From positions 31,582 through 95,581 of the forward strand of contig NZ_ML058618.1 of assembly GCF_003635165.1 (NCBI RefSeq): DNA of 64,000 nucleotides, in the 5' to 3' direction. A program made the translations under genes and the position numbers. The stretch comes from Burkholderia sp. Nafp2/4-1b (GTDB taxonomy: Bacteria > Pseudomonadota > Gammaproteobacteria > Burkholderiales > Burkholderiaceae). Within the stretch, counting starts at the first letter, position 1. Each line of letters starts with the position of its first letter. Positions 41,143-50,186 of the stretch are shown in pieces. The notes below the pieces were generated by a model that was not told where the DNA came from, did not search any database, and saw nothing but the letters and a program-made list of their open reading frames with translations.

Positions 41143-42117
41143 TCAGGGCAAGAGGATCGTCGAGCCGGTCGTCTTGCGCGCTTCGAGATCGGCATGCGCG
41201 CGGCCGACTTCCGCGAGCGGATAGCGCTGGTTGATGCTCGTCTTCACCTTGCCCGACAGGATCACGTCGAACAGCTCGGCGGCCGCGGCTTCGAGATCGG
41301 CGCGCTTCGCGATGTACGAGAACAGCGTCGGGCGCGTGAAGAACAGCGAGCCGCGCGACGAGAACTCCTTCGAGTCGATCGCCGGCAGCGGGCCCGACGC
41401 ACTGCCGAAGCTGATGAAGTAGCCGAGCGGCGCGAGGCAGTCGAGCGAGCCGATGTAGGTGTCCTTGCCGATCGAATCGTAGACGACCGGCACGCCCGCG
41501 CCGTTGGTGATTTCCTTCACGCGCTGCGTGAAGTTCTCGCGCGTATAGACGATCGGATGATCGCAGCCGTGCGCCTTCGCGAGCGCGGCCTTCTCGTCGG
41601 AGCCGACCGTGCCGATCACGGTCGCGCCGAGCGCCTTCGCCCACTGGCACACGAGCAGGCCGACACCGCCGGCCGCCGCGTGGATCAGGATCGTGTCGCC
41701 GGCCTTCACCGGGTACGTGCGGCGCAGCAGGTAATGTGCGGTGAGGCCCTGCAGCATCACCGATGCCGCGTCGTCGTAGCTGATCCCGTCGGGCAGCTTC
41801 ACGAGCCGCTCGGCCGGCATCACGCGCTCCTGCGCATACGCACCGGGCGGCTGCCCGACGTACGCGACGCGGTCGCCGACCTTGAGCGCGCTCACGTCGC
41901 TGCCGACGGCCGTCACCTCGCCCGCTGCCTCCATCCCGAGGCCGCCGGGCAGCGGCTGCGGATACAGGCCCGTGCGGAAATACACGTCGATGTAATTGAG
42001 CCCGACCGCGTGCTGCCGGATGCGGACTTCGCCCGCCTTCGGCTCGCCGACCTCGACATCGACCCACTTCATCACGTCCGGGCCGCCCGGCTGGTCGTAT
42101 CGGATTGCTTTCGGCAT
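41143..42117 (-). CDS. qor: NADPH:quinone reductase (QorA type, MDR family)
   Basis: A 324-residue zinc-free quinone reductase. N-terminal substrate domain starts MPKAIRYDQPGGPDVMKWV; the cofactor domain has HAAAGGVGLLVCQWAKALGA with the AAGGVG loop. The QorA-specific SIGKDTYIGSLDCL and RPTLFSYIAKRADLEAAA follow. It catalyses one-electron reduction of quinones with NADPH in E. coli. A 9-bp hairpin lacking a T-run (41079-41087 with 41092-41100) follows the stop. It is transcribed in the same direction as the mgsA gene behind it, 147 bases apart. Confidence 0.93.
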   Translation of the reverse strand: MPKAIRYDQPGGPDVMKWVDVEVGEPKAGEVRIRQHAVGLNYIDVYFRTGLYPQPLPGGLGMEAAGEVTAVGSDVSALKVGDRVAYVGQPPGAYAQERVMPAERLVKLPDGISYDDAASVMLQGLTAHYLLRRTYPVKAGDTILIHAAAGGVGLLVCQWAKALGATVIGTVGSDEKAALAKAHGCDHPIVYTRENFTQRVKEITNGAGVPVVYDSIGKDTYIGSLDCLAPLGYFISFGSASGPLPAIDSKEFSSRGSLFFTRPTLFSYIAKRADLEAAAAELFDVILSGKVKTSINQRYPLAEVGRAHADLEARKTTGSTILLP

Positions 42118-42264
42118 CGTTTCGCTCCTCGTTTCAGAATCGGTCAGGGGATAGTCGGGCCGCGGACCCGCGCGCCGCGACGCCCGATTCTCGCGCGTCG
42201 CCGCCGCCCGTGCATGGCCCTCTCGGCAGCAGGGGCAATCGGATGCAATCGGGCTGGCCGCCGA

Positions 42265-42657
42265 TCAGCACACGTCCTGCATGTTCCGCGCCAGATCGTC
42301 GAGCAGCATCCGCGCGGTCGCGACGTTGGTCGCGACCGGCACGTCGTGCACGTCGCAGGCGCGCACCAGCGCGGTGATGTCCGGATCGTGCGGCTGCGCG
42401 GTCATCGGGTCGCGCAGGAACACGACGACGTCGACGCGGCCGTCGGCCAGTTCCGCCCCGATCTGCAGGTCGCCGCCGAGCGGCCCCGACAGCTTGCGCT
42501 CGACCTCGAGCCCATGCGCGGCGGCGATGCGGCCGCCCGTCGTGCCGGTCGCGACCAGCCGGCATTGCGCGAGCGTCGCGCGATACTGGCCCGCGAGCGC
42601 GACGATCTCGTCCTTCTTCGCGTCGTGCGCAATCAAGGCGATGCGGGGTTTGCTCAT
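42265..42657 (-). CDS. mgsA: Methylglyoxal synthase
   Basis: Converts dihydroxyacetone phosphate to methylglyoxal and phosphate, a bypass relieving sugar-phosphate stress. The 130 residues carry IALIAHDAKKDEIVALA at the N terminus, phosphate-binding VATGTTGGRI, and LSGPLGGDLQIGAELADG with the catalytic Asp. His in QPHDPDITALVRACD and VPVATNVATA are conserved. About 20 residues shorter than E. coli MgsA, mainly at the N terminus, as in other bacteria. ATG at 42657. Confidence 0.96.
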   Translation of the reverse strand: MSKPRIALIAHDAKKDEIVALAGQYRATLAQCRLVATGTTGGRIAAAHGLEVERKLSGPLGGDLQIGAELADGRVDVVVFLRDPMTAQPHDPDITALVRACDVHDVPVATNVATARMLLDDLARNMQDVC

Positions 42658-42720
42658 CTCCGTTTCCTTCGTCGTTCAGTGTTTGTCGTAATCGTGAATG
42701 GCGCGGCGCGCGTCAGCGCA

Positions 42721-43500
42721 TCAGAACGTGCCCGGATACGCGCCGCCGTCGAGCAGCCAGTTCTGCCCGGTGATATAGCCGGCATGCACGCTGCACAGGA
42801 ACGCGCACGCCGCACCGAATTCGGCCCGCGTGCCGAGGCGCCCGGCCGGAATCTCCTTCGCGCGCCGCGCGCGCATCTCGTCGACCGTCACGCCCTGCGC
42901 CTTGGCCGACGCCGCGAGCGTGGTCGCGATCCGGTCGGTGTCGAACAGCCCCGGCAGCAGGTTGTTGATCGTCACGCCCTGCCCCGCGACCTTGCGCGAC
43001 AGCCCGGCGACGAAGCCGGTCAGCCCCGAGCGCGCGCCGTTCGACAGCGCGAGCACGTCGATCGGCGCCTTCACGGCCGAACTCGTGATGTTGACGATCC
43101 GGCCGAAGCCGCGGCCGATCATCCCGTCGACGGTCGCGCGGATCAGCTCGATCGGCGTCAGCATGTTCGATTCGAGCGCGCGGATCCAGTCGTCATGGGA
43201 GAAATCGCGGAAGTCGCCGGGCGGCGGGCCGCCGGCATTCGTCACGAGAATGTCCGGCTGCGGGCACGCGGCGAGCGCGGCCGCGCGGCCCTCGGGCGTC
43301 GTGATGTCGCAGGCGACCGCGGTGATCGACACGTTCGATGCGGCGCGGATCTCCTCCGCGGTTTCCTCCAGCGTGTCGCGCGTGCGCGCGACGATCACGA
43401 GGTTCACGCCCTCGGCGGCCAGTGCTTCCGCACAGCCGCGCCCGAGACCCTTGCTCGCCGCGCACACGAGCGCGGTCTTTCCTGCGATGCCGAGATCCAT
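42721..43500 (-). CDS. SDR-family oxidoreductase
   Basis: A 259-residue classical SDR. Cofactor loop is CAASKGLGRGCAEALA, with Ala in place of the first Gly of the usual G-x3-G-x-G. The active site seems altered: ITSSAVKAPIDVLALSNGARSGL supplies Ser and Lys-like positions, but the usual Tyr-x3-Lys reads Leu-Ser-Asn-Gly-Ala-Arg. That variant is seen in a subgroup resembling 3-oxoacyl-ACP reductases of unknown activity. Start MDLGIAGKTAL at 43500; a longer frame is unlikely. It is divergent from upp. Confidence 0.85.
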   Translation of the reverse strand: MDLGIAGKTALVCAASKGLGRGCAEALAAEGVNLVIVARTRDTLEETAEEIRAASNVSITAVACDITTPEGRAAALAACPQPDILVTNAGGPPPGDFRDFSHDDWIRALESNMLTPIELIRATVDGMIGRGFGRIVNITSSAVKAPIDVLALSNGARSGLTGFVAGLSRKVAGQGVTINNLLPGLFDTDRIATTLAASAKAQGVTVDEMRARRAKEIPAGRLGTRAEFGAACAFLCSVHAGYITGQNWLLDGGAYPGTF

Positions 43501-43759
43501 CGTCGATTCCTTTGTGGCGACGCGCGCCGGCGTGGCCGAGTCGCTGGCCGGATTGCTGGCCGAATCGCCGACCGTGTCGCCGGACGGGCGGACGGTCGCG
43601 CACGGCTGCGAATGAGCACCGACGGCGCGCGGATTGTCGTGAGACGTCGATAATATCCGGATCGCGCGGCGCGCCTTGGTAAAATTGCGGCCATAAGCGG
43701 CAGCCGGTATCGCGCCCGCCGTCGCCCCCGATCCCCTTTTGCCGCCAAGGCACCCCGTC

Positions 43760-44410
43760 ATGAAACAGGACAGCCGTTTCCCGAATCTCTTCATCACCGA
43801 TCACCCGCTGATCCAGCACAAGCTCACGCACATGCGCGACAAGGACACGTCCACGCGCACGTTCCGCGAGCTGCTGCGCGAGATCACGCTGCTGATGGGG
43901 TACGAGATCACCCGCAACCTGCCGATCACGACCAAGCGGGTCGAAACCCCGCTGGTGGCGGTCGACGCGCCGGTGATCGCGGGCAAGAAGCTCGCGATCG
44001 TGCCCGTGCTGCGCGCCGGCATCGGGATGTCGGACGGCCTGCTCGACCTGGTGCCGTCCGCGCGCGTCGGCCACATCGGCGTGTACCGCGCCGACGACCA
44101 TCGCCCGGTCGAATACCTGGTGCGCCTGCCGGACCTGGAAGACCGCATCTTCATCCTGTGCGACCCGATGGTCGCGACCGGCTACTCGGCCGTGCACGCG
44201 GTCGACGTGCTCAAGCGCCGCAACGTGCCGGCCGCGAACATCATGTTCGTCGCGCTGGTGGCCGCGCCCGAAGGCGTGCAGGTGTTCCAGGACGCGCACC
44301 CGGACGTGAAGCTGTTCGTCGCGTCGCTCGACTCGCACCTGAACGAGCACGCGTACATCGTGCCGGGCCTCGGCGACGCCGGCGACCGCCTGTTCGGCAC
44401 CAAGAACTGA
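43760..44410 (+). CDS. upp: Uracil phosphoribosyltransferase
   Basis: Salvage of uracil with PRPP to UMP. The 216 residues show PRPP-binding ILCDPMVATGYSAVHAVDVL (normally DPMLATG) and the C-terminal loop YIVPGLGDAGDRLFGTKN. The first half has HPLIQHKLTHMRDKDTST. The start has AAGG at about nine bases. No pyrR or uraA gene is adjacent. A large GC-rich cruciform-like dyad follows the stop. Confidence 0.97.
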   Translation: MKQDSRFPNLFITDHPLIQHKLTHMRDKDTSTRTFRELLREITLLMGYEITRNLPITTKRVETPLVAVDAPVIAGKKLAIVPVLRAGIGMSDGLLDLVPSARVGHIGVYRADDHRPVEYLVRLPDLEDRIFILCDPMVATGYSAVHAVDVLKRRNVPAANIMFVALVAAPEGVQVFQDAHPDVKLFVASLDSHLNEHAYIVPGLGDAGDRLFGTKN

Positions 44411-44415
44411 CCAAA

Positions 44416-44468
44416 GCGGGCCGGATGCACCGCCGGGCCGCGCGGCCCGGCATGCCGCGCCGGCCCGC
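44416..44468 (+). terminator. GC-rich nested dyad after upp
   Basis: Inner perfect palindrome 44432-44451 and outer arms gcgggccgg (44416-44424) with ccggcccgc (44460-44468). No T-run follows. It may be a factor-assisted terminator or a 3'-end stabiliser. Confidence 0.4.
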
Positions 44469-44639
44469 CCGGCCGTTCGGCCATGCGCGGCGGCCCCGAA
44501 GCGGCGGTCGCCGCGTGATAAAATCACGTTCCACTCGACACGCGCGGCCCCGCGGCATCACGCCCGCCGACACGGCCGCCGATTCAACGACACATTGGCA
44601 CAATCGCCCGCGCGAGCACGCCCGGGCACGGAGAAAGGT

Positions 44640-45368
44640 ATGGCTGGTCATTCGAAATGGGCCAACATCAAGCATAAGAAGGCAGCGGCCGACGCGAAGC
44701 GCGGCAAGGTCTGGACTCGCCTGATCAAGGAAATCCAGGTCGCGGCCCGCCTCGGCGGCGGCGACGCGAGCTCGAACCCGCGCCTGCGTCTCGCGGTCGA
44801 CAAGGCGGCCGACGCGAACATGCCGAAGGACAACGTCAAGCGCGCGATCGACCGCGGCGTCGGCGGCGCGGACGGCGCGAACTACGAAGAAATCCGTTAC
44901 GAAGGCTACGGCATCAGCGGCGCGGCGATCATCGTCGACACGCTGACCGACAACCGCACCCGCACGGTCGCGGAAGTCCGCCACGCGTTCTCGAAGTTCG
45001 GCGGCAACATGGGCACCGACGGTTCGGTCGCGTTCATGTTCGATCACGTCGGCCAGTTCCTGTTCGCGCCGGGCACGTCGGAAGACGCGCTGATGGAAGC
45101 CGCGCTCGAAGCCGGCGCGGACGACGTCAGCACGAACGACGACGGCTCGATCGAAGTGCTGTGCGACTGGCAGGCGTTCTCGGCGGTGAAGGACGCGCTC
45201 GAGGCCGCGGGCTTCAAGGCCGAACTCGCCGAAGTGACGATGAAGCCGCAGAACGAAGTCGAATTCACCGGCGACGATGCGGCGAAGATGCAGAAGCTCC
45301 TGGACGCGCTCGAGAACCTCGACGACGTGCAGGAGGTGTATACGAACGCCGTCATCGTCGAGGAATGA
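44640..45368 (+). CDS. yebC: YebC/PmpR-family protein
   Basis: A 242-residue protein of the TACO1/YebC family, start MAGHSKWANIKHKKAAADAK. Recent work on relatives links them to relief of ribosome stalling on proline stretches, while older work described DNA-binding regulators; which applies here is not shown. The three-domain layout is intact: NPRLRLAVDKAADANMPKDN, GGNMGTDGSVAFMFDHVG and an acidic C-terminal domain. A longer frame by 15 codons is rejected since AGAAAGGT lies before this ATG. Precedes purD by 105 bases. Confidence 0.94.
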   Translation: MAGHSKWANIKHKKAAADAKRGKVWTRLIKEIQVAARLGGGDASSNPRLRLAVDKAADANMPKDNVKRAIDRGVGGADGANYEEIRYEGYGISGAAIIVDTLTDNRTRTVAEVRHAFSKFGGNMGTDGSVAFMFDHVGQFLFAPGTSEDALMEAALEAGADDVSTNDDGSIEVLCDWQAFSAVKDALEAAGFKAELAEVTMKPQNEVEFTGDDAAKMQKLLDALENLDDVQEVYTNAVIVEE

Positions 45369-45473
45369 GATGCCGGCCGCCGTACGCAGCGTTGCGACGG
45401 CGGCCCGCCCGATTTCGCGGCCGGCGCGCCTGAGCGTGCCGGCCGCCCTGTTTTCTAGTCTGCGGGGAATCCC

Positions 45474-46754
45474 ATGAAACTACTCGTCGTCGGTTCCGGC
45501 GGCCGCGAACATGCGCTGGCGTGGAAGCTCGCGCAATCGCCGCGCGTCCAGATGGTCTACGTCGCGCCCGGCAATGGCGGCACGGCGCAGGACGAGCGTC
45601 TGAAGAACGTGAACATCACGTCGCTCGACGCACTGGCCGATTTCGCGGAAAGCGAAGGCGTCGCGTTCACGCTCGTCGGGCCGGAAGCGCCGCTCGCGGC
45701 CGGCATCGTCAACCTGTTCCGCGCGCGCGGCCTGAAGGTGTTCGGCCCGACCCGCGAAGCCGCGCAGCTCGAAAGCTCGAAGGATTTCGCGAAGGCGTTC
45801 ATGAAGCGCCACGGCATCCCGACCGCCGACTACGAAACCTTCGCCGATGCGGCTGCCGCCCACGCGTATATCGACGCGAAGGGTGCGCCGATCGTCGTGA
45901 AGGCCGACGGCCTCGCGGCCGGCAAGGGCGTCGTCGTCGCGATGACGCTGGAAGAAGCGCACGCGGCGGTCGACATGATGCTGTCGGGCAACAAGCTCGG
46001 CGATGCCGGCGCGCGCGTCGTGATCGAGGAATTCCTCGACGGCGAGGAAGCGAGCTTCATCGTGATGGTCGACGGCAAGCACGCGCTGGCGCTGGCTTCC
46101 AGCCAGGACCACAAGCGCCTGCTCGACGCGGACCGCGGCCCGAACACGGGCGGCATGGGCGCCTATTCGCCAGCGCCGATCGTCACGCCGCAGATGCACG
46201 CTCGCGTGATGCGCGAAATCATCATGCCGACGGTGCGCGGGATGGAGAAGGACGGCATCCGTTTCACGGGCTTCCTGTATGCGGGCCTGATGATCGACAA
46301 GGAAGGCAATCCGCGCACGCTGGAGTTCAACTGCCGGATGGGCGACCCCGAGACGCAGCCGATCATGGCGCGCCTGAAGAGCGATTTCTCGAAGGTCGTC
46401 GAACAGGCGATCGCGGGCACGCTCGACACGGTCGAGCTCGATTGGGACCGTCGCACCGCGCTCGGCGTCGTACTGGCCGCGCACGGCTATCCGGACGCGC
46501 CGCGCAAGGGCGATCGCATCAACGGGATCCCGGCCGAGACCGAACAGGCCGTGACGTTCCATGCCGGCACGACGCTCGCCGAAGGTGACAAGCTCGTCAC
46601 GTCGGGCGGCCGCGTGCTGTGCGTGGTCGGCCTCGCCGATTCGGTGCGCGAAGCGCAGCAGCATGCATACGACACGATCAACCAGATCAATTTCGAAGGC
46701 ATGCAGTACCGCCGCGACATCGGCTTCCGCGCGCTGAACCGCAAGAGCGCCTGA
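45474..46754 (+). CDS. purD: Phosphoribosylamine-glycine ligase
   Basis: GAR synthetase, ATP-grasp enzyme of purine synthesis joining glycine to phosphoribosylamine. The 426 residues begin MKLLVVGSGGREHALAWKLA with the ATP-grasp pre-domain. IVVKADGLAAGKGVVVAMT lies near 140 and the metal site is in PRTLEFNCRMGDPETQPIM. The GGGGAATCCC site precedes the ATG. It is unfused (no purM/purN) and stands within a run of housekeeping genes. Confidence 0.97.
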   Translation: MKLLVVGSGGREHALAWKLAQSPRVQMVYVAPGNGGTAQDERLKNVNITSLDALADFAESEGVAFTLVGPEAPLAAGIVNLFRARGLKVFGPTREAAQLESSKDFAKAFMKRHGIPTADYETFADAAAAHAYIDAKGAPIVVKADGLAAGKGVVVAMTLEEAHAAVDMMLSGNKLGDAGARVVIEEFLDGEEASFIVMVDGKHALALASSQDHKRLLDADRGPNTGGMGAYSPAPIVTPQMHARVMREIIMPTVRGMEKDGIRFTGFLYAGLMIDKEGNPRTLEFNCRMGDPETQPIMARLKSDFSKVVEQAIAGTLDTVELDWDRRTALGVVLAAHGYPDAPRKGDRINGIPAETEQAVTFHAGTTLAEGDKLVTSGGRVLCVVGLADSVREAQQHAYDTINQINFEGMQYRRDIGFRALNRKSA

Positions 46755-46884
46755 GGCCCTGCTTGCTGCCCTGATCGCCGCCCTGCCCGCGCGGGCGGCG
46801 GCCTCCTCTGCCGGGGTTCGTTAGAATGCCCGGCAGATGCCTTTTTTACGGCCCCCGCTTCGCGCGGAGGCACCCAGTTCAGAC

Positions 46885-47805
46885 ATGACCGATTCGACCT
46901 ACGACGTGGCACGCGTGCGCACGTACCTCCAGGGCCTGCAGACACGCATCGCCGACGCTCTCGGCGCGCTCGACGGCACGCCGCTCGCGACCGACGCGTG
47001 GCAGCGCGGGCCCGAAGAGCGCCTGCGCGGCGGCGGCTGCACGCGGATTCTCGAAGGCGGCCGCGTATTCGAGCGCGCGGGGATCGGTTTTTCCGACGTC
47101 GCGGGCGACGCGCTGCCGCCGTCGGCGAGCGCCGCGCGTCCGCAGTTGGCCGGCCGCGGCTTCGAGGCGCTCGGCGTGTCGCTCGTGCTGCACCCGCGCA
47201 ATCCGTACTGCCCGACCGTGCACATGAACGTGCGGATGCTGATCGCGACGAAGCCAGGCGAAGCGCCGATCTTCTGGTTCGGCGGCGGGATGGATCTGAC
47301 ACCGGTTTATCCGTTCGAGGACGACGCGCGTCATTTCCACCAGACCTGCAAGGACGCGCTCGAGCCGTTCGGCGCCGAGCTCTATCCGCGTTTCAAGACG
47401 TGGTGCGACGAGTATTTCTTCCTGAAGCACCGCAACGAGACGCGCGGCATCGGCGGGATCTTCTTCGACGATTTCTCCGAACCCGGATTCGAACGCTCGT
47501 TTGAGATGATGCAAGGCGTCGGCGACGCGTTCCTGCATGCGTATCTGCCGATCGTCGAACGCCGCGTCGCGCTGCCGTACGGCGAGCGCGAACGCGACTT
47601 CCAGGCTTACCGGCGCGGCCGCTACGTCGAATTCAACCTGGTGTTCGACCGCGGCACGCTGTTCGGCCTGCAAAGCGGCGGCCGGACCGAATCGATCCTG
47701 ATGTCGATGCCGCCGGTCGCGAACTGGCGCTACAACTGGCAGCCCGAGCCCGGCTCGCCGGAAGCGCGCCTCGCCGATTTCCTCGTGCCGCGCGACTGGG
47801 TCTGA
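46885..47805 (+). CDS. hemF: Oxygen-dependent coproporphyrinogen III oxidase
   Basis: Aerobic haem synthesis: oxidative decarboxylation of coproporphyrinogen III. The 306 residues carry the family core: FERAGIGFSDVAGD, HPRNPYCPTVHMNVR with the key His, FWFGGGMDLTPVYPFEDD, and RGIGGIFFDDFSEPGFERSF. The ATG at 46885 is favoured over one 16 codons upstream by alignment. It lies 130 bases after purD and just before nadD. The spacer before it carries a GC-rich palindrome (gcccgcgcgggc). Confidence 0.97.
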   Translation: MTDSTYDVARVRTYLQGLQTRIADALGALDGTPLATDAWQRGPEERLRGGGCTRILEGGRVFERAGIGFSDVAGDALPPSASAARPQLAGRGFEALGVSLVLHPRNPYCPTVHMNVRMLIATKPGEAPIFWFGGGMDLTPVYPFEDDARHFHQTCKDALEPFGAELYPRFKTWCDEYFFLKHRNETRGIGGIFFDDFSEPGFERSFEMMQGVGDAFLHAYLPIVERRVALPYGERERDFQAYRRGRYVEFNLVFDRGTLFGLQSGGRTESILMSMPPVANWRYNWQPEPGSPEARLADFLVPRDWV

Positions 47806-47840
47806 ACCCGCCGCGCCGCCTCAAGAACAGGAACGTTTTT

Positions 47841-48548
47841 CTGGACACCACCGCCCGCCCCGCCCCGCAGCCGCTGTCACGTCGTATCGGCTTGCTGGGC
47901 GGCACGTTCGACCCGATCCACGACGGCCACCTCGCGCTCGCGCGCCGGTTCGCCGACGTGCTCGGCCTGACCGAGCTCGCGCTGCTGCCGGCCGGCCAGC
48001 CGTACCAGAAGCGCGACGTGTCGGCCGCCGAGCATCGGCTCGCGATGACGCGCGCCGCTGCCGGTGCGCTGTCGCTGCCCGGCGTGACGGTCACCGTCGC
48101 GACCGACGAGATCGAGCACACCGGGCCGACCTATACGGTCGACACGCTCGCGCGCTGGCGCGAGCGGATCGGCCCCGATGCGTCGCTATCGCTGCTGATC
48201 GGCGCCGACCAGCTGGTGCGGCTCGATACGTGGCGCGACTGGCGCAAGCTGTTCGACTACGCGCACGTGTGCGCGTCGACGCGCCCGGGCTTCGACCTCG
48301 GCGCGGCGCCGCCGGAAGTCGCGCAGGAGATCGCGCGGCGCCGGGCTAGTGCCGACCTGCTGAAAGCCACGCCGGCCGGTCACCTGCTGATCGACACGAC
48401 GCTGGCGTTCGATATCGCCGCAACCGACATCCGTGCGCACCTGCGCGAATGCATCGCGCGTCATGCGCAAATGCCCGATGCGTCGGCCGAGCATGTGCCG
48501 GCCGCCGTCTGGGCCTATATTCTTCAACATCGTCTCTACCATTCCTGA
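47841..48548 (+). CDS. nadD: Nicotinate-nucleotide adenylyltransferase, apparent CTG start
   Basis: Adds AMP to nicotinate mononucleotide in NAD synthesis. The nucleotidyltransferase core reads RRIGLLGGTFDPIHDGHLAL (HxGH-type motif His-Asp-Gly-His), then LLPAGQPYQKRDVSAAEHRL and the C-terminal LLIDTTLAFDIAATDIR. No ATG, GTG or TTG lies in frame between the hemF stop and this core except a TTG inside strand 1, too late. A CTG at 47841 has AGGAACG upstream at good spacing and gives 235 residues beginning (M)DTTARPAPQ. The gene is otherwise intact; the start call is inference. Confidence 0.9.
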   Translation: MDTTARPAPQPLSRRIGLLGGTFDPIHDGHLALARRFADVLGLTELALLPAGQPYQKRDVSAAEHRLAMTRAAAGALSLPGVTVTVATDEIEHTGPTYTVDTLARWRERIGPDASLSLLIGADQLVRLDTWRDWRKLFDYAHVCASTRPGFDLGAAPPEVAQEIARRRASADLLKATPAGHLLIDTTLAFDIAATDIRAHLRECIARHAQMPDASAEHVPAAVWAYILQHRLYHS

Positions 48549-48552
48549 TTCC

Positions 48553-49002
48553 ATGGATATTCGCAAACTGCAGCGCGTGATCGTCGACGCTCTCGAAGAC
48601 ATCAAGGCGCAAGACATCAAGGTGTTCAACACCAGCCACCTGACCGAACTGTTCGACCGCGTGATCGTCGCGTCGGGCACGTCGAACCGCCAGACCAAGG
48701 CGCTCGCGTCGAGCGTGCGCGACAAGGTCAAGGAAGCCGGCGGCGACATCGTCAGCTCCGAAGGCGAAGACACCGGCGAATGGGTGCTGGTCGACTGCGG
48801 CGACGCGGTCGTGCACATCCTGCAACCGGCGCTGCGCCAGTACTACAACCTCGAGGAAATCTGGGGCGACAAGCCCGTGCGGATGAAGCTCGGCGGCGGC
48901 AAGGGCCCGAACGGCTTCGCGACCGCCAGCGAAGACGAGGATGAAGGCGACGACGAAGCGCCCGCACGTCCGGCGCGCAAGACGGCAGCGCGCCGCCGCT
49001 GA
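48553..49002 (+). CDS. rsfS: Ribosome silencing factor RsfS
   Basis: Binds ribosomal protein L14 and blocks subunit joining when nutrients are scarce. The 149 residues hold the RsfS domain (about 1-110): DIRKLQRVIVDALEDIKAQ, VIVASGTSNRQTKALASSV and EGEDTGEWVLVDCGDAVVHI. A C-terminal extension of some 30 residues is acidic then basic (DEDEGDDEAP, then Arg/Lys-rich) and probably disordered. It follows nadD by four bases and precedes rlmH, the common gene order. Confidence 0.95.
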   Translation: MDIRKLQRVIVDALEDIKAQDIKVFNTSHLTELFDRVIVASGTSNRQTKALASSVRDKVKEAGGDIVSSEGEDTGEWVLVDCGDAVVHILQPALRQYYNLEEIWGDKPVRMKLGGGKGPNGFATASEDEDEGDDEAPARPARKTAARRR

Positions 49003-49022
49003 GTCGCGAGCGAGTCGTCCCG

Positions 49023-49493
49023 ATGAAGCTTTTCATCCTCGCGGTCGGCCACAAGATGCCCGGCTGGATCGCGTCCGGCTTCGACGAATATACGAAGCGG
49101 ATGCCGCCCGAGCTGCGCATCGAGCTGCGCGAGATCAAGCCCGAACTGCGTTCGGGCGGCCGCAGCGCGGAAAGCGTGATGGCGGCCGAGCGGCAGAAGA
49201 TCGAGGCCGCGCTGCCGAAGGGCGCGCGCATCGTCGCGCTCGACGAGCGCGGCCGCGACTGGACCACGATGCAGCTCGCGCAGGCACTGCCCGGCTGGCA
49301 GCAGGACGGTCGTGACGTCGCGTTCGTGATCGGTGGCGCCGACGGGCTCGATCCGGACCTCAAGGCGCGCGCCGACGTGCTGCTGCGCATCTCGAGCATG
49401 ACGCTGCCGCACGGGATGGTGCGCGTGTTGCTTGCCGAACAGCTTTACCGCGCGTGGAGCATCACGCAGAATCACCCCTATCATCGCGCATGA
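49023..49493 (+). CDS. rlmH: 23S rRNA (pseudouridine-1915 N3) methyltransferase
   Basis: SPOUT methyltransferase acting on helix 69 of 23S rRNA. The 156 residues have MKLFILAVGHKMPGWIASGF, the knotted SAM-binding region VAFVIGGADGLDP, and LPHGMVRVLLAEQLYRAWSI near the C terminus. Length is the family norm. It lies downstream of rsfS, 20 bases away. Confidence 0.97.
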   Translation: MKLFILAVGHKMPGWIASGFDEYTKRMPPELRIELREIKPELRSGGRSAESVMAAERQKIEAALPKGARIVALDERGRDWTTMQLAQALPGWQQDGRDVAFVIGGADGLDPDLKARADVLLRISSMTLPHGMVRVLLAEQLYRAWSITQNHPYHRA

Positions 49494-49545
49494 CGTGTCG
49501 TCCTCGGGACGCGCGCCGCGCGCGCTCAACGAGATAACGACACCC

Positions 49546-50178
49546 ATGCCGTCCAGCCCGCCCTCCGCCCTTTTCCCAATCCTTTATCTCGCTTCGCAAA
49601 GCCCGCGCCGCCAGGAGCTGCTGCAGCAGATCGGCGTGCGCTTCGAATTGCTGCTGCCGCGCCCGGACGAGGACGCCGAGGCGCTCGAGGCCGAGTTGCC
49701 CGGCGAAGCCGCCGATGCGTACGTGCGGCGTGTGACCGTCGCGAAAGCCGAGGCCGCGCGTGCACGCCTCGTCGCGAGCGGCAAGCCGGCCGCGCCGGTG
49801 CTCGTTGCGGACACCACGGTGACGATCGACGGCGCGATCCTCGGCAAGCCGGCCGATGCCGACGATGCGCTCGCGATGCTGACCCGCCTCGCGGGCCGCG
49901 AACACGAAGTCCTGACTGCCGTCGCCGTGATCGGCGCCGACGGCGAACTGCTGCCGCCCGCGCTGTCGCGCTCGTCGGTACGCTTTTCAAACGCACCGCG
50001 CGACGCGTTCGCGCGCTACGTCGACACCCGCGAACCGTTCGGCAAGGCCGGCGCGTACGCGATCCAGGGGCGCGCGGCCGAATTCATCGAGCGAATCGAC
50101 GGTTCCCATTCGGGTATCATGGGTCTGCCCCTTTTTGAGACTGCCGCGCTGCTGCGCACCGCGCGCGTCGCCTTCTGA
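49546..50178 (+). CDS. Maf-family nucleoside triphosphate pyrophosphatase
   Basis: Hydrolyses non-canonical or specific nucleoside triphosphates (dTTP/UTP or m7GTP in characterised relatives), a housecleaning and cell-division-linked enzyme. The 210 residues show LYLASQSPRRQELLQQIGV, VLVADTTVTIDGAILGKP with catalytic Asp, and the C-terminal YAIQGRAAEFIERIDGSHSG. The last motif matches the dTTP/UTPase (YhdE) clade. ATG at 49546 is taken; an in-frame ATG far upstream would overlap rlmH. Confidence 0.92.
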   Translation: MPSSPPSALFPILYLASQSPRRQELLQQIGVRFELLLPRPDEDAEALEAELPGEAADAYVRRVTVAKAEAARARLVASGKPAAPVLVADTTVTIDGAILGKPADADDALAMLTRLAGREHEVLTAVAVIGADGELLPPALSRSSVRFSNAPRDAFARYVDTREPFGKAGAYAIQGRAAEFIERIDGSHSGIMGLPLFETAALLRTARVAF

Positions 50179-50186
50179 ATCGCACC

